Origin: Candidatus Latescibacterota bacterium | Lineage (GTDB): Bacteria; Latescibacterota; UBA2968; GCA-2709665 | DNA: 48,443 nt | NCBI GenBank assembly: GCA_012270675.1 | Contig: JAAXHW010000146.1 | Location: forward strand, 1-48,443 | Reading direction: 5' to 3' | The notes under the pieces: generated by a model | What the model saw: the letters and a program-made list of their open reading frames with translations, nothing else | Database searches by the model: none | Told to the model about the DNA's origin: nothing | Shown: one piece after another, positions 17,971-27,155 of the stretch | How the letters are laid out: the number at the start of each line of letters is the position of its first letter | Numbering within the stretch: the first letter of the stretch is position 1 | Made by a program: the position numbers and the translations under genes

Positions 17971-20016
17971 TCACCCTTTGTCGTAACCAATCAACAGCGC
18001 CAGCAACTCCAGATCGCCCGGGATCTCCAGCGGCATCCGCAACCCGCCCGCCTCACCCGCCTCCACGCGGTCGGTCCAGTCCCTGCCCGACCAGAGGTCC
18101 ACCACGCTGCGCAGGACCGCTCCTTCGGGCAGATGCATCGCCAGGCCCGTCTCGCACCTCACCGGAGTGTAAGGAAATATGACCGCGAGAAGAGAGCCCT
18201 CACCCACCATCGGCAGAAGTTCCACGGGGGGATTCGTACGACGGTCGCTCGGACGGAGCGTCGAATAGTCATTGGCAGGAGGAAAGGGGTGCATATGTGC
18301 CAGCGGTCGGACTTGACCGGCCCACAGGACCAACCGCCGGAAGAGTTCGATGCTGCAGGTGGGCTGGTTGAACCGGAAGACCCTGCTGCCGGAATAGTCC
18401 CGGATCGGTGTACCGGCGATCCAGACCTCGCGCCGCCCGCCCTCCTCCACCAGCACCAGCGCAGGGCGGCCCTCAACCCTGCCGATCACCTCGCCGTCAG
18501 GTCCGGAATGGTCCACCCGGCTGCAGAGCACAAACGGATCTGTCAGACCCAGGGTAAGCGGATGGTCCTCCAGCACCACCTCGAAAGACCCGTACTCGAT
18601 CGCCGCCGGCAGTCTGCACGGACCGCTTCCCGCCCAGGGCGCCTGCGGCACATTGCCGATCCAGACCAGCCCCTCGCCACCCACCTCGCGGACTTTTTCA
18701 AGCTGTCCCTCTGTCAGACAGTGCACCTCCGGCAGGACCAGAGGACCGCTCAGGTGTCCGGCCGCATCCTCCAGCCGGCCGTCCCAGAACCACCGCCACG
18801 GAACACCCGTCTGATACATGAGGTTCACCACATTCAACAGGTGCTCGGACCCCCAGTGGCTGTCGTAGTGGCCGGTCACCTCCGACTGGTGCGGCATCAC
18901 AGTGGTCGCATAGGCATACGGCCGGTGGGACTCAAAAACGTCGATCAGCTTCCGGGCCTCCTGGAATCCTTCGAAAAAGCCCGGGATGATCTTCATCAAC
19001 TCATACGTATAGGGTACAACCATATCCGCGCCCAGCGCAAAGGGCACGACCGCCTCCAGCAGACCGTCCTGACGCCCCATCGGCACGGCCCGGGTGAGCG
19101 GCATGAACCCCTGGGTATAAATATTCACCTGCCGGTCGTACGCGGCCCCCATCAGGCTGCGCGTCACCTCCGTCAGAATCCGCCGGTGCGGCCGGTGGAA
19201 GAACTCATTGGCGTGATTGTAGTGATACGGATCCGTACAGATCACGTCCAGGGTGGCCGCCTGCCGCGCCAGGTTGATCCCGTAGACCCACGCATTGTAC
19301 ATACGCTCCGGAATCGCCGGACTGTGCTGCTGGCCCACCACAATATCCGGCCGCACCTCCTTGATCGCACTCCGAAACTCGGCGTGGACCGCATTCCAGT
19401 TCTCGAACCGGTGCGCCAGCCACGCCCACCACAGCGCATCCTCCCAGTCCCGTTTCACGGGCGGATCGGACCCCGTCTGCTCCTTAAACTCCGCCTGGCA
19501 GGTGTCGCAGTAGCAGGCCATCAACCAGTTTCCAAACCAGCCCAGGCTCGCCTCGTCGTTCACGTGAATCTCGCACGTGGCCGGCCACTCGCAGACCGCC
19601 AGCAGCAATTCCTTGTAAAACGCCTTGTTTTCCGGCCGGAACGGGCAGAGCCCGAGTTCGCCGACCTCCTCGAACGTAACCCGGTCCGGCAGCTCCTGGT
19701 ACGGTTTGAAAAGCTGTTCGCCGTCGCTGGTAACCATCAGACGCTTCGGATCGTCCAGCACCAGATGCTCGGGAAAATAGGTCTCATAGCAGGTAAAGAT
19801 CACCAGTCCCAGGCCGCGCTGCTCGCACATACCGGCGAGTTGTTCCGCCTGCTCAAGACTGAATCCCTGGTCCGCGACGATTTTCTCGAACCCCACTCCA
19901 ATGCCCACGTCGGTGAACCCCCCGGCCAGGACCTCATCAACCACAGACTCGCCCATCGAAGCGTTCGGAAAGCACAGCAAGGCGGTCCTGCGGAGTCGGC
20001 GCTTTGTTTGGCTCAT
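17971..20016 (-). CDS. GH42-like TIM-barrel glycosidase-like protein
   Basis: 681 aa. The N-terminal half looks like a (beta/alpha)8 barrel; EIHVNDEASLGWFGNW (149-164) places an acidic N-D-E at 153-155, in the position where GH42-type enzymes carry the acid/base Asn-Glu, and CYCDTC (168-173) recalls the metal-binding cysteines of GH42. The C-terminal half has a glutamine-amidotransferase-like segment (GPLVLPEVHCLTEGQLEKV near 435) and a beta domain with RREVWIAGTP near 545. No signal peptide. ATG at 20016 with GGGAG 7 bases upstream. A fragment resembling the RREVWIAGTP part recurs at 44638-44678. Activity not proven; beta-galactosidase-like or inactive relatives are both possible. Confidence 0.7.
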   Translation of the reverse strand: MSQTKRRLRRTALLCFPNASMGESVVDEVLAGGFTDVGIGVGFEKIVADQGFSLEQAEQLAGMCEQRGLGLVIFTCYETYFPEHLVLDDPKRLMVTSDGEQLFKPYQELPDRVTFEEVGELGLCPFRPENKAFYKELLLAVCEWPATCEIHVNDEASLGWFGNWLMACYCDTCQAEFKEQTGSDPPVKRDWEDALWWAWLAHRFENWNAVHAEFRSAIKEVRPDIVVGQQHSPAIPERMYNAWVYGINLARQAATLDVICTDPYHYNHANEFFHRPHRRILTEVTRSLMGAAYDRQVNIYTQGFMPLTRAVPMGRQDGLLEAVVPFALGADMVVPYTYELMKIIPGFFEGFQEARKLIDVFESHRPYAYATTVMPHQSEVTGHYDSHWGSEHLLNVVNLMYQTGVPWRWFWDGRLEDAAGHLSGPLVLPEVHCLTEGQLEKVREVGGEGLVWIGNVPQAPWAGSGPCRLPAAIEYGSFEVVLEDHPLTLGLTDPFVLCSRVDHSGPDGEVIGRVEGRPALVLVEEGGRREVWIAGTPIRDYSGSRVFRFNQPTCSIELFRRLVLWAGQVRPLAHMHPFPPANDYSTLRPSDRRTNPPVELLPMVGEGSLLAVIFPYTPVRCETGLAMHLPEGAVLRSVVDLWSGRDWTDRVEAGEAGGLRMPLEIPGDLELLALLIGYDKG

Positions 20017-20035
20017 TTGTCATCTCCCTTGAAGT

Positions 20036-20067
20036 TGTTTTAAAATTCCTGGTGAATTCCCGGGCGC
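20036..20067. repeat. 32-base repeat upstream of the GH42-like gene, copy 1
   Basis: These 32 bases match 31394-31425 at 28 positions; the first 14 (TGTTTTAAAATTCC) are identical. Both copies end 18-20 bases upstream of a minus-strand start codon (20016 and 31376). On the minus strand the element ends in the A/T tract GGAATTTTAAAACA, so a shared promoter or operator element is possible. Confidence 0.65.
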
Positions 20068-20086
20068 CCAGGACCAGCTTCCGACC

Positions 20087-21001
20087 TCATTCCAGGGCAC
20101 GCACGGCCGCTTCAATCTGTCCGGCGTCCTTCACCCCCAGAATAATACTCGTAATCCCCGGGGTCTCAACCGTTGTCCGGATCGTGTAATCAAACAGGCT
20201 CAAGCCCTGTTCGCTCGCCTGCTCCGTCAGGTCCGCGATCTCCTTCTGCGCGGCAGGATCGCTCAGCAGAGGAATCCAGCCCGGCTGTTCCTTGCCGCGC
20301 GAGCCTTCAGGCGGCGAAGACGCATCCCGGTACTTGCCCGTCAGCAGACCGCCCTGCAGGACCTGGTAGGGTACCACGGCGATCTCTTCCGCACGGCAGA
20401 GGGGAAGCAGGTCTTTCTCGATATCGCGCTTGAGCAGACTGTACGGGGGTTGATGCGCGGCGGGACGCTGCCAGTTGTTTGCATCGCAGGCCTCCAGCAC
20501 CTCGCGAGTCTGATCGGCATCGTAATTGGAAATTCCCCAGTAACGCACCTTGCCCGCCTCGATCAGGTCCATAAAGGCCCCGATGGACTCCTCCAGCGGC
20601 GTATCCGGATCGGTCGTGTGCATATAGTAAAGATCGATCCAATCGGTCTGCAGCCGGTCCAGGCTTCGGTCGCACTCGCGCAGGACATGCGCGCGGCTCA
20701 GCCCCCCATCGTCCGGGCTCGGTCCGATTTTCATGCCCACCTTGGTCGCAAGAACGGCCCGCTCACGTCGGTCCCTCAGCGCCTCACCCAGAATCGCCTC
20801 GGACACCTCGCCGCGTGAGCCGACCTGCCGGGTGTAGCCTTCGTACATATTCGCCGTATCGATAAAGTTAACGCCCATCTCCAGCGCCCGATGCACAATG
20901 GGAATGGCCTCTGCCTCCCCAACCGGCGTACCGAACGTCATGGTGCCCAGGCAGAGTGGGGAAACCTGCAGGTCTGTGCTGGGGATGCGTCTGGGGGTCA
21001 T
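20087..21001 (-). CDS. Aldo/keto reductase
   Basis: 304 aa, normal for the family. The catalytic tetrad is complete: D48 and Y53 in NFIDTANMYEG, K87 in VLATKVG, H128 in LYYMHTTD. The cofactor-site segments YWGISNYDA and ITSIILGVKDAGQIE near the C-terminus fit NADPH binding as in YghZ/Kv-beta-like reductases. It should reduce a sugar aldehyde or ketone, or run in the oxidative direction, in the cytoplasm. The start at 21001 is supported by AAAGGA 8 bases upstream and removes an overlap with the next gene. It lies between the transporter-like pair and the GH42-like gene, consistent with handling of an imported sugar. Confidence 0.92.
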   Translation of the reverse strand: MTPRRIPSTDLQVSPLCLGTMTFGTPVGEAEAIPIVHRALEMGVNFIDTANMYEGYTRQVGSRGEVSEAILGEALRDRRERAVLATKVGMKIGPSPDDGGLSRAHVLRECDRSLDRLQTDWIDLYYMHTTDPDTPLEESIGAFMDLIEAGKVRYWGISNYDADQTREVLEACDANNWQRPAAHQPPYSLLKRDIEKDLLPLCRAEEIAVVPYQVLQGGLLTGKYRDASSPPEGSRGKEQPGWIPLLSDPAAQKEIADLTEQASEQGLSLFDYTIRTTVETPGITSIILGVKDAGQIEAAVRALE

Positions 21002-21044
21002 CTTGAACGTTCCTTTCGCAGAGAGTCTTAGTCGTCCATCGTCC

Positions 21045-23039
21045 CTATTCACGATAAATCGCATTTCCGATCATGCCGGTGAAATAATCCACAACGCTCC
21101 ACCCACCCGCGCACACCGTTTCTCCCAGGACGATCCCGATGAAAAACGGCCGGGTCCTCCTGTAGAACGCCGCGCCTCCGAACTTCAGCACCACCGTCTT
21201 GATCGCCCAGGCGAGAAATACGCTGAAGAAGAAGACATCCGTAAACCAGATCGTACTGATCGGGAGCGCCACAGGATGCAGGGGCCACCGGGTAAATCGC
21301 GCCCGCAGCACCATCAGCAGGCTCGCAATCCCCACCCCCATCGCCGTGTAGAAAAATCCCCTGGAGAAGACCGGACTGGGCTCCAGCATCCGTCGCCCCA
21401 CGAACACGTCGAAAGGAACAATGGCGTAGTCGAGGAAAAACCGGTCCAGATTCAGTCCCCCGTACGTGTAGCCCAGCTTCAATGTCATATAGCCCGTAGC
21501 GGCCAACCCGGCGGCCAGCGCCGCTCCCATCGCCCAGACCAGCCGCCGCTTCTGCCCGATCTCCTTAGACAGCCACAGCGCCCCCAGCCCGCGGGCCATC
21601 ACATTATTGATCCGCGTGATCGTCCACGTGTAATTGAACCCGAGCGTCACCAGCCCGGGCGGGCTGAACGCCGAGGACCCGGTTGCGCACACCACGAACT
21701 CCGCCGGATTCAGCGGAGAATACGGAGCTGCAAAACCCGTCTCGCTGGCAATCCGGGCCATCACCAGGAACACCACAAAGGCAGAGAAAAACAGAAACAG
21801 AATCAGCGGCGGGGACATCCCTGCCTGGTAGAGCCAGCACCCCAGGTACAGCGTCCCGACCCCGATCCCGATCAGCGCCGTCCGGTAGGGGATCGCCTCC
21901 CCCGAATCGTCCGCTCCCGACGGCCTCCCCATCGCCCTGGCCCACACCTCACGCAGGTGGCCACGCGCCACCCACAGGCTGTAACCCGCCAGGGCCAGCA
22001 TATACCCCATCCCCGTCAGCGCCAGAAACGCCGAGCCCCGGGAACTGAACCGCCCCACCGTGCCGGACACATCGGCCTGCTCCAAGCCCAGAATGGCCAG
22101 CACCCCCCGGATGACCTTTGAGATCACGTTGAACAGCCAGACGCTCAGGCTCACGTCCGTATTCACAAAATAGGCGTATCCGATAATCGCAAAGTGGATC
22201 CTGATCGGTACAACCGTTGTTTGCCGGAAAATCCAGATCTGTGTGAACAGGCTGATGTCGGGGATCGTATGGTAATAGGTATGCAACCCCTTGATGGAGC
22301 CGATCACGAACGGAATGGCAAACCCCGCCCACATCGTCCAGCTCTTGAACAGCGGCCCGACCCTTCCCTCTCCGGCCTCCCCCATCTCTAAGGGCACCTG
22401 CATTATGGGGAAGGCGAAACGCTCGTGCTCTACCCACTGCCTGCGAAGGATCACCGCCAGGCAGATCAGCACCCCCCACAGCACCATCAGGAACGCCCCC
22501 CAGCTCACCAGGGGTACGATCCAGGCCTCCCACGGCGGAGGAACTCCCTCCGGCAGCCCCTCGTAAAGCCCCCGCACCACCTCCGCATCCTGAGGGGCCG
22601 TCCAGGGCGGGATATGGGGCAGCACCGCCTCCAAGTCCCGCCTCTCCGGAGACGCATAATAGGTCACACCCGTGAGATAGGCGATCACCGGCCTGGCCAT
22701 CCCCGAGGCGGGCAGCAGAAACAGGAACATCACGTAGATGGCCAGCAGTTCCCCGCGCTTCAGCACCCAGCGGCGTTTCAGCCAGCCCAGCAGCGGATTG
22801 ACCACCAAAACCAGGCAGAAGAAGAGGAACAGCGCCCCCCGGTCGATAAAATAGAAATTGAGCAGGGACCCCTGGATCACCATCAGGTTGTAGGGCAGCG
22901 CAACCCCCAGAAACACGCACAGCGCAAGGCCGACCAGAAACGCCCTCAGCGTGAAGCCGTCTCCTGCAGCCGCCTGGTCTGTCTCTGCCTGCTTGTAAGG
23001 AGCACCGTTTCGTAGTTCTGCCCTGTTAGAGCCATTCAT
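21045..23039 (-). CDS. DUF6785/DUF6784-type polytopic membrane protein, possible transporter (paralog 1)
   Basis: 664 aa with about a dozen hydrophobic segments, beginning with FLVGLALCVFLGVALPYNL near residue 35 and ending with a Trp/Arg-rich motif region (RWPLHPVALPIST near 575, FGGAAFYRRTRPFFIG near 620). It aligns along its length with the gene just upstream: both share LHP near the C-terminus, GGxxFYRR, the HERFAFP/HEKLVYP segment after a RRQW motif, and similar spacing. The C-terminal half has a pattern loosely like oligopeptide transporters (OPT). Function is predicted only: inner-membrane uptake of the product of extracellular or periplasmic processing. ATG at 23039, 10 bases after the upstream stop; no strong Shine-Dalgarno. 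Confidence 0.8.
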   Translation of the reverse strand: MNGSNRAELRNGAPYKQAETDQAAAGDGFTLRAFLVGLALCVFLGVALPYNLMVIQGSLLNFYFIDRGALFLFFCLVLVVNPLLGWLKRRWVLKRGELLAIYVMFLFLLPASGMARPVIAYLTGVTYYASPERRDLEAVLPHIPPWTAPQDAEVVRGLYEGLPEGVPPPWEAWIVPLVSWGAFLMVLWGVLICLAVILRRQWVEHERFAFPIMQVPLEMGEAGEGRVGPLFKSWTMWAGFAIPFVIGSIKGLHTYYHTIPDISLFTQIWIFRQTTVVPIRIHFAIIGYAYFVNTDVSLSVWLFNVISKVIRGVLAILGLEQADVSGTVGRFSSRGSAFLALTGMGYMLALAGYSLWVARGHLREVWARAMGRPSGADDSGEAIPYRTALIGIGVGTLYLGCWLYQAGMSPPLILFLFFSAFVVFLVMARIASETGFAAPYSPLNPAEFVVCATGSSAFSPPGLVTLGFNYTWTITRINNVMARGLGALWLSKEIGQKRRLVWAMGAALAAGLAATGYMTLKLGYTYGGLNLDRFFLDYAIVPFDVFVGRRMLEPSPVFSRGFFYTAMGVGIASLLMVLRARFTRWPLHPVALPISTIWFTDVFFFSVFLAWAIKTVVLKFGGAAFYRRTRPFFIGIVLGETVCAGGWSVVDYFTGMIGNAIYRE

Positions 23040-23049
23040 TTTCTAAATT

Positions 23050-25104
23050 CTAGTACCAGTGATGCACCCTGTGTCCCTGATCGGGAAACCAGATGCCGTC
23101 CACGACCATCCCGGCAAGCACCGCCAGGACGTATCCGACCAGCATGCCCATGATAAAAGGCATCGACCGGCGGTAAAACGACACCCCGCCGATTTTCAAT
23201 ATCAGAAGCTTGACCAGCCACGCGACCAGAAACGTCCCGCTCTCCAGCCGCGACCAGATCGTACCGGAAAGCGCGAACCCAAGCGGATGAAGCCGCCACC
23301 AGGAAAACCGGTAGCGCATCAGATTCATGGCGACCATCGCTGCCGCTCCGGCCAGAAAAAGCCAGTATTCTGCCGCCAGAATGGATCTGGGGTTTGTGAT
23401 TGCGTTCAAACTTCGCTGGTGGTTATTCAATGTAAAAATCAGCGATTTGTGCCGGAAATTATGGGCGCCCATAGTGTACGCAAGCCAGATCGTATAGAGC
23501 GTGGAAACGGTCATTCCCACGATAAACGCGGCAAGAACCCACCAGAAAAGCCGCCGTCTGTTTCCGGTGACCGAATCCCCGAGGCGGCTGATGTGCGCCA
23601 GGGTCGGCATCGCAAAGCTCCGGGGGTGATTCACGCTAAACTTCAGAAGGCCGTTGGACACGTGCGTGGTGGCATTCAGGGCGCGCGCTCCCCCCAGAGC
23701 GAAGAGGGAGTAGCTCCAGGCCACAGCCGCGGGCTCGAGGTAGATCAGTCCGGAATCCGCCACCACCTTTGCCACGCCGAGGTAGACAATAAACATAGAG
23801 GGAACCAGCAGGGCAACCGCCCTGGCTTCGATCCCCATCTGCCACAGCCAGGCCGCGATGTAAAAGCAGCATACGATCAGACCGATCGCAGCTCCCCGGT
23901 AGGAAATCAGTTCACAGCGATCGTCCAGGGAAGAACGATCGGGACGCAGCACCTTTCGGAAAACCTCCCGGAGGTGGCCCCGCGCAGTCCACAGCCACCA
24001 GAGCACCCATGCCAGAAAGGCCCCGGCCGTCTGCCATTTGTAGCTCGTCGTCACATAGGGTCCTGCCCCGTAGTGGGGGGAGTTTGAAACGATTCCGACA
24101 CGGTTCAGGGGACCTGCTTCGACAATATAAAGCAGATCGAAAAACCACATGCTGAAAAGTACGTCGAGGCTGGCGAAATAGGAGAAACAGACGACAACCG
24201 TGCTCACATGAAAAAAAATCGGCGGATAGTACTCAGGAAGCAGGTCCCAGTAGTCGACGAGATCCGTCATAATCGGGAATTTCGGCACGCCCGGATAGAA
24301 CCAGGAAATCATATTCCACCAGAAAACGACCGACACAAACCCGAATCCCGCCCAGAAAACCCTGCCGCGCATAAAATGCGGAAGAACGCCCTGTCCCACC
24401 CCTGTCTGGGACACCATCGTCAAAATCGGCTTCAGCGCCGGATAGACCAGCTTCTCGTGGTCCGCCCACTGCCTGCGGAAGATCACCGCCACACAGAAAC
24501 AGGCAACCGCGAGCGCAGCGATAAAGAGAAACCACCAGATCAGGGGCAGCGCCCAGACCTCCCACGGGATCGAAGCCCCCCTCGGAAGCCCCTCAAAGAA
24601 CAGGTTGATCGCCCCGCTCTCGTTGCCGGGTATCAACCAGCCGGGAAGGTGCGGGTGGAGAAACTCGGCCCACCGGTTCTCCGGCGTCGCCAGGTAGTAG
24701 GGCGTCACAATCGAGCCCAGGAGGTAGCCGGCGATTCCATAATTGGGACCCAGGCAGCTTACGAGTCCCATGGAAAAAATCGTGATCCATTCCGATGTGG
24801 AAAGTACGAACCGCCGTCCGAATCCCCGGACCAGCACGCCGAACGTCAGGAGCAAGAGCAGGAAGAGGAGAAGGGTTCCCATCGGCATAAAGCTGATGGT
24901 CAAAACCGAGCCCTTTTGGACGAAGCGAAGCGTACTTGCCAAAAAGCCCACGACCACAGCAGTACAGATCCCGATGACAACGGCCCGGGGCGTCACCCCC
25001 CGCGCCTCCCCGGTCTTCGTCCCGGCCTCCGTGAGATCCGACGTTACAGTGTCTCGCCGCTCCACTACGCCCTTTCCAAGCACCAGCTTCTTATCGCGTG
25101 GCAT
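23050..25104 (-). CDS. DUF6785/DUF6784-type polytopic membrane protein, possible transporter (paralog 2)
   Basis: 684 aa with about a dozen hydrophobic stretches (for example VVIGICTAVVVGFLAST near 40 and the leucine-rich LLLFLLLLLTFGVLV near 75). It shares RRQWADHEKLVYP, SWWRLHPLGFALSGTIW and IGGVSFYRRSMPFIMGM with the downstream paralog. The two genes are adjacent, 10 bases apart, so they could form a two-component permease or a substrate pair. The start at 25104 is preferred because GGAC/GGGG lies just upstream and because the gene then overlaps the broken kelch frame by only 14 bases. Membrane topology and substrate are not established. Confidence 0.78.
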   Translation of the reverse strand: MPRDKKLVLGKGVVERRDTVTSDLTEAGTKTGEARGVTPRAVVIGICTAVVVGFLASTLRFVQKGSVLTISFMPMGTLLLFLLLLLTFGVLVRGFGRRFVLSTSEWITIFSMGLVSCLGPNYGIAGYLLGSIVTPYYLATPENRWAEFLHPHLPGWLIPGNESGAINLFFEGLPRGASIPWEVWALPLIWWFLFIAALAVACFCVAVIFRRQWADHEKLVYPALKPILTMVSQTGVGQGVLPHFMRGRVFWAGFGFVSVVFWWNMISWFYPGVPKFPIMTDLVDYWDLLPEYYPPIFFHVSTVVVCFSYFASLDVLFSMWFFDLLYIVEAGPLNRVGIVSNSPHYGAGPYVTTSYKWQTAGAFLAWVLWWLWTARGHLREVFRKVLRPDRSSLDDRCELISYRGAAIGLIVCCFYIAAWLWQMGIEARAVALLVPSMFIVYLGVAKVVADSGLIYLEPAAVAWSYSLFALGGARALNATTHVSNGLLKFSVNHPRSFAMPTLAHISRLGDSVTGNRRRLFWWVLAAFIVGMTVSTLYTIWLAYTMGAHNFRHKSLIFTLNNHQRSLNAITNPRSILAAEYWLFLAGAAAMVAMNLMRYRFSWWRLHPLGFALSGTIWSRLESGTFLVAWLVKLLILKIGGVSFYRRSMPFIMGMLVGYVLAVLAGMVVDGIWFPDQGHRVHHWY

Positions 25105-26200
25105 CCCCGTCCTGGCGGGCACGGACCAGTTTCCAGACATCGCTGTCCATGTTATTCCCGGCAACCATCCACAGGGCATTGTCATAGACGAACACGCTGG
25201 CGGCATGGCGAGGCGCCCACGGGGTATCGGGAAGTTCGGACCAGTTGACGCCATCGGCCGAGTACCAGACATCATTCGAATTCTGCAGGCTGATCCATCC
25301 GGCCTGATCAGGGTGCCTTGACACCACATCCGAAGCGTCCGGGATATTCTTCGAGTCCGGCGAGAGGGCGCCTTCCATCACCCACATCCTGTCGTCAAAC
25401 ACGGCTGTTTCGTGGAACTAGCGTCGTGACCAGGGCGCGTTCTCAAGGTGGCATTCCCAGTTCACCCCATCCGCCGAACTCCACACATCGTTGTAATACT
25501 TTCGTTCAGGCTGTCCGGGAGTGTCATACGTGCCACCGCCCAGCACCCACATCCTGGCCTGGAAAACAACGCTCCCCCCGATCAGGCCGCGCTGCGGCCA
25601 GTACGGTTGTCTCGGCACGACCCGTTCCCAGTCTATCCCATCCTGAGTATTCCACACATCGTCGTAGAAACGGTCTTCCGCAGGCGCAAAGCTCGGCATG
25701 GTCTGTCCGCCGAGCACCCAGATTCTATCCCTGAAAACACAGGTATAATATAAGGCTCTTGGCCCCCAGGGGACCCTGTGGCCCTGATTCACATGGCTCC
25801 AGGTCTTCCCATCGACGGAGTTCCAGACATCGTAGTGGTAGTGGCCCTGATTCGTGTCGCCTCCCACGATCCACATCCTGTCCTGGAAAACAGCATATCC
25901 TGCGCAATGCCTGCCTTCCCAATCAGTGGCGGGATCGAAAGACGCATTCCCGAACGTGCCTGGCTTCTCAAGCGTCCAGTCGGCGCCGTCTTGCGAACTC
26001 CACACCTCGTTGTTGCAGATGCGCGGGAAATTCGTCTTGTCAACCCGATTCCACCCCCCCAGCAGCCACATCCTGCCGCCGAACACGAGCGCACCCGCGC
26101 CGTCCCTCGGGGCGAAGGCGGCTTTCTCAGTCACATTGATCCACTCGTATTCCGGGCTTCCGTTCGACGGTTTAGACGCCATCCTCCATGCCTTCTTCAT
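25091..26200 (-). pseudogene. Kelch/beta-propeller gene interrupted by an in-frame TAG
   Basis: 370 codons from ATG 26200 to TAA 25091, with TAG at codon 261 (25418-25420). The reading frame continues unchanged on both sides. Six blades are visible, each with R/L-(M/I)W-(V/L/I)-GG-like strands: MWLLGG, MWIVGG, IWVLGG, MWVLGG before the stop and MWVMEG, LWMVAG after it, with blade loops of the form DVWxSxDGxxW and W-x-x-R. The stop falls inside a blade: WSRR-stop-FHETAVFDD aligns with WGPRALYYTCVF and WAPRHAASVFVY. So the stop replaces one residue and breaks an otherwise whole propeller. TAG ends at least five other genes here, so it is a normal stop. ATG overlaps the upstream stop (ATGA). Real pseudogene, sequencing error or readthrough cannot be told apart. 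Confidence 0.8.
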
Positions 26201-27141
26201 CCCACGCCTATCTTGCTCTCCGACCATGGCGCGACCTCTTCCCCTCGAAGCGCCCTCGCCATCGCCTGAATGTGCGACGGCCCGGCCCCACAACACGCCC
26301 CGACGAGATTGATGCCTTCCGCCCTCGCCTTCAGCGCGTACTCGGCCATCTCCGACCCGGTCACCTCCGCGACCTCTTCGACCTTGCTCCAGTTGTGACC
26401 GGTGCGGTAACCCTTCGGCTGGAAGGCGATCGGTACGTCTACCGCCTGCCTGATCCCCAGGACTTTCGGCCACATCGTCGGAGGATCGGCATTGCACACC
26501 AGCCCCACGATGTCGGCCCCCTCGTCCACCAGTATGCGGGCGGCCTCAGGATGGGAAACGCCGTCGTATGTCCCATCCATCGCGCCGGTGCCCATGAGCA
26601 CCATGGTGGGAACACCCGTCTTCTTGCAGCACGCCAGACACAGCCGGGCCTCCGCCAGCGAGGGAAAAGTCTCCGGAATCAGCAGGTCCACCCCCGCACC
26701 CACCAGCGCGGCGATGTGCTCGTCGAACACCGCCTTCGCCCTGTCGTGGGAGGATGGATCATCAGGAACGAAAACCGGTGTGCTGATCAGCTCGCCTTCA
26801 CTGGTCGGCACGCGCGCCGTCGTAGACATCAAACACCCGGCCACCGGCGCCTCACCCCCCGACGCCTCTCTGGCGCATTCCACAGCCGTCCGGTTAATAT
26901 CATTCAGACGGTCCCCCCAGCCGAACCCGAACTCCAGTTGAAAGCCGCTGGTCCACCAGGTAAGCGCCTGCAGCATCTGCGATCCGGCCTGGAAGAAATC
27001 CGCGTGGATCTGCCGCAGCGCGTCCGGGTGCTCCGCAACGATCTCCGGGGTACTATAGCCGCGCCGTCTCGCCTCGATAATCATCCCGCCGTCGCTTAAG
27101 ACGACGCCCTCCTCCAGCATCTGCAGAATATCTTTCGCCAT
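26197..27141 (-). CDS. Homocysteine S-methyltransferase-domain protein
   Basis: 314 aa. The zinc site of the homocysteine S-methyltransferase fold is present: C216 in GLVCNADPP, and C283-C284 in GACCGAGPSHI (numbering from this start). The N-terminal LSDGGMIIEARRRG and EHPDALRQIHADFFQAGS match the family. Known members move a methyl group to homocysteine or another thiol; in this context it may demethylate a methylated compound such as a betaine, but that is inference. The start at 27141 is preferred over 27159 because GGAGGA precedes it, while the upstream ATG (overlapping the prior stop) has no ribosome site. Confidence 0.85.
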   Translation of the reverse strand: MAKDILQMLEEGVVLSDGGMIIEARRRGYSTPEIVAEHPDALRQIHADFFQAGSQMLQALTWWTSGFQLEFGFGWGDRLNDINRTAVECAREASGGEAPVAGCLMSTTARVPTSEGELISTPVFVPDDPSSHDRAKAVFDEHIAALVGAGVDLLIPETFPSLAEARLCLACCKKTGVPTMVLMGTGAMDGTYDGVSHPEAARILVDEGADIVGLVCNADPPTMWPKVLGIRQAVDVPIAFQPKGYRTGHNWSKVEEVAEVTGSEMAEYALKARAEGINLVGACCGAGPSHIQAMARALRGEEVAPWSESKIGVG

Positions 27142-27155
27142 TTCCAGGTCCTCCG

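Noticed and set aside
16614-18182. A 522-residue plus-strand open frame
   Set aside because: Antisense to the transglutaminase-like gene, no start signal, no domain.
17887-20043. A 718-residue open frame on the plus strand
   Set aside because: It lies antisense to the GH42-like gene, has low-complexity arginine/proline-rich composition and no recognisable domain; it is a shadow of a GC-rich gene.
20898-22121. A 407-residue plus-strand open frame
   Set aside because: Antisense to the aldo/keto reductase and membrane protein; no motif.
25418-25420. Genome-wide TAG recoding (for example as glutamine or pyrrolysine)
   Set aside because: TAG ends at least five other genes in the window (11631, 23050, 28698, 30591, 31645) with normal family-length proteins, so it is a regular stop.
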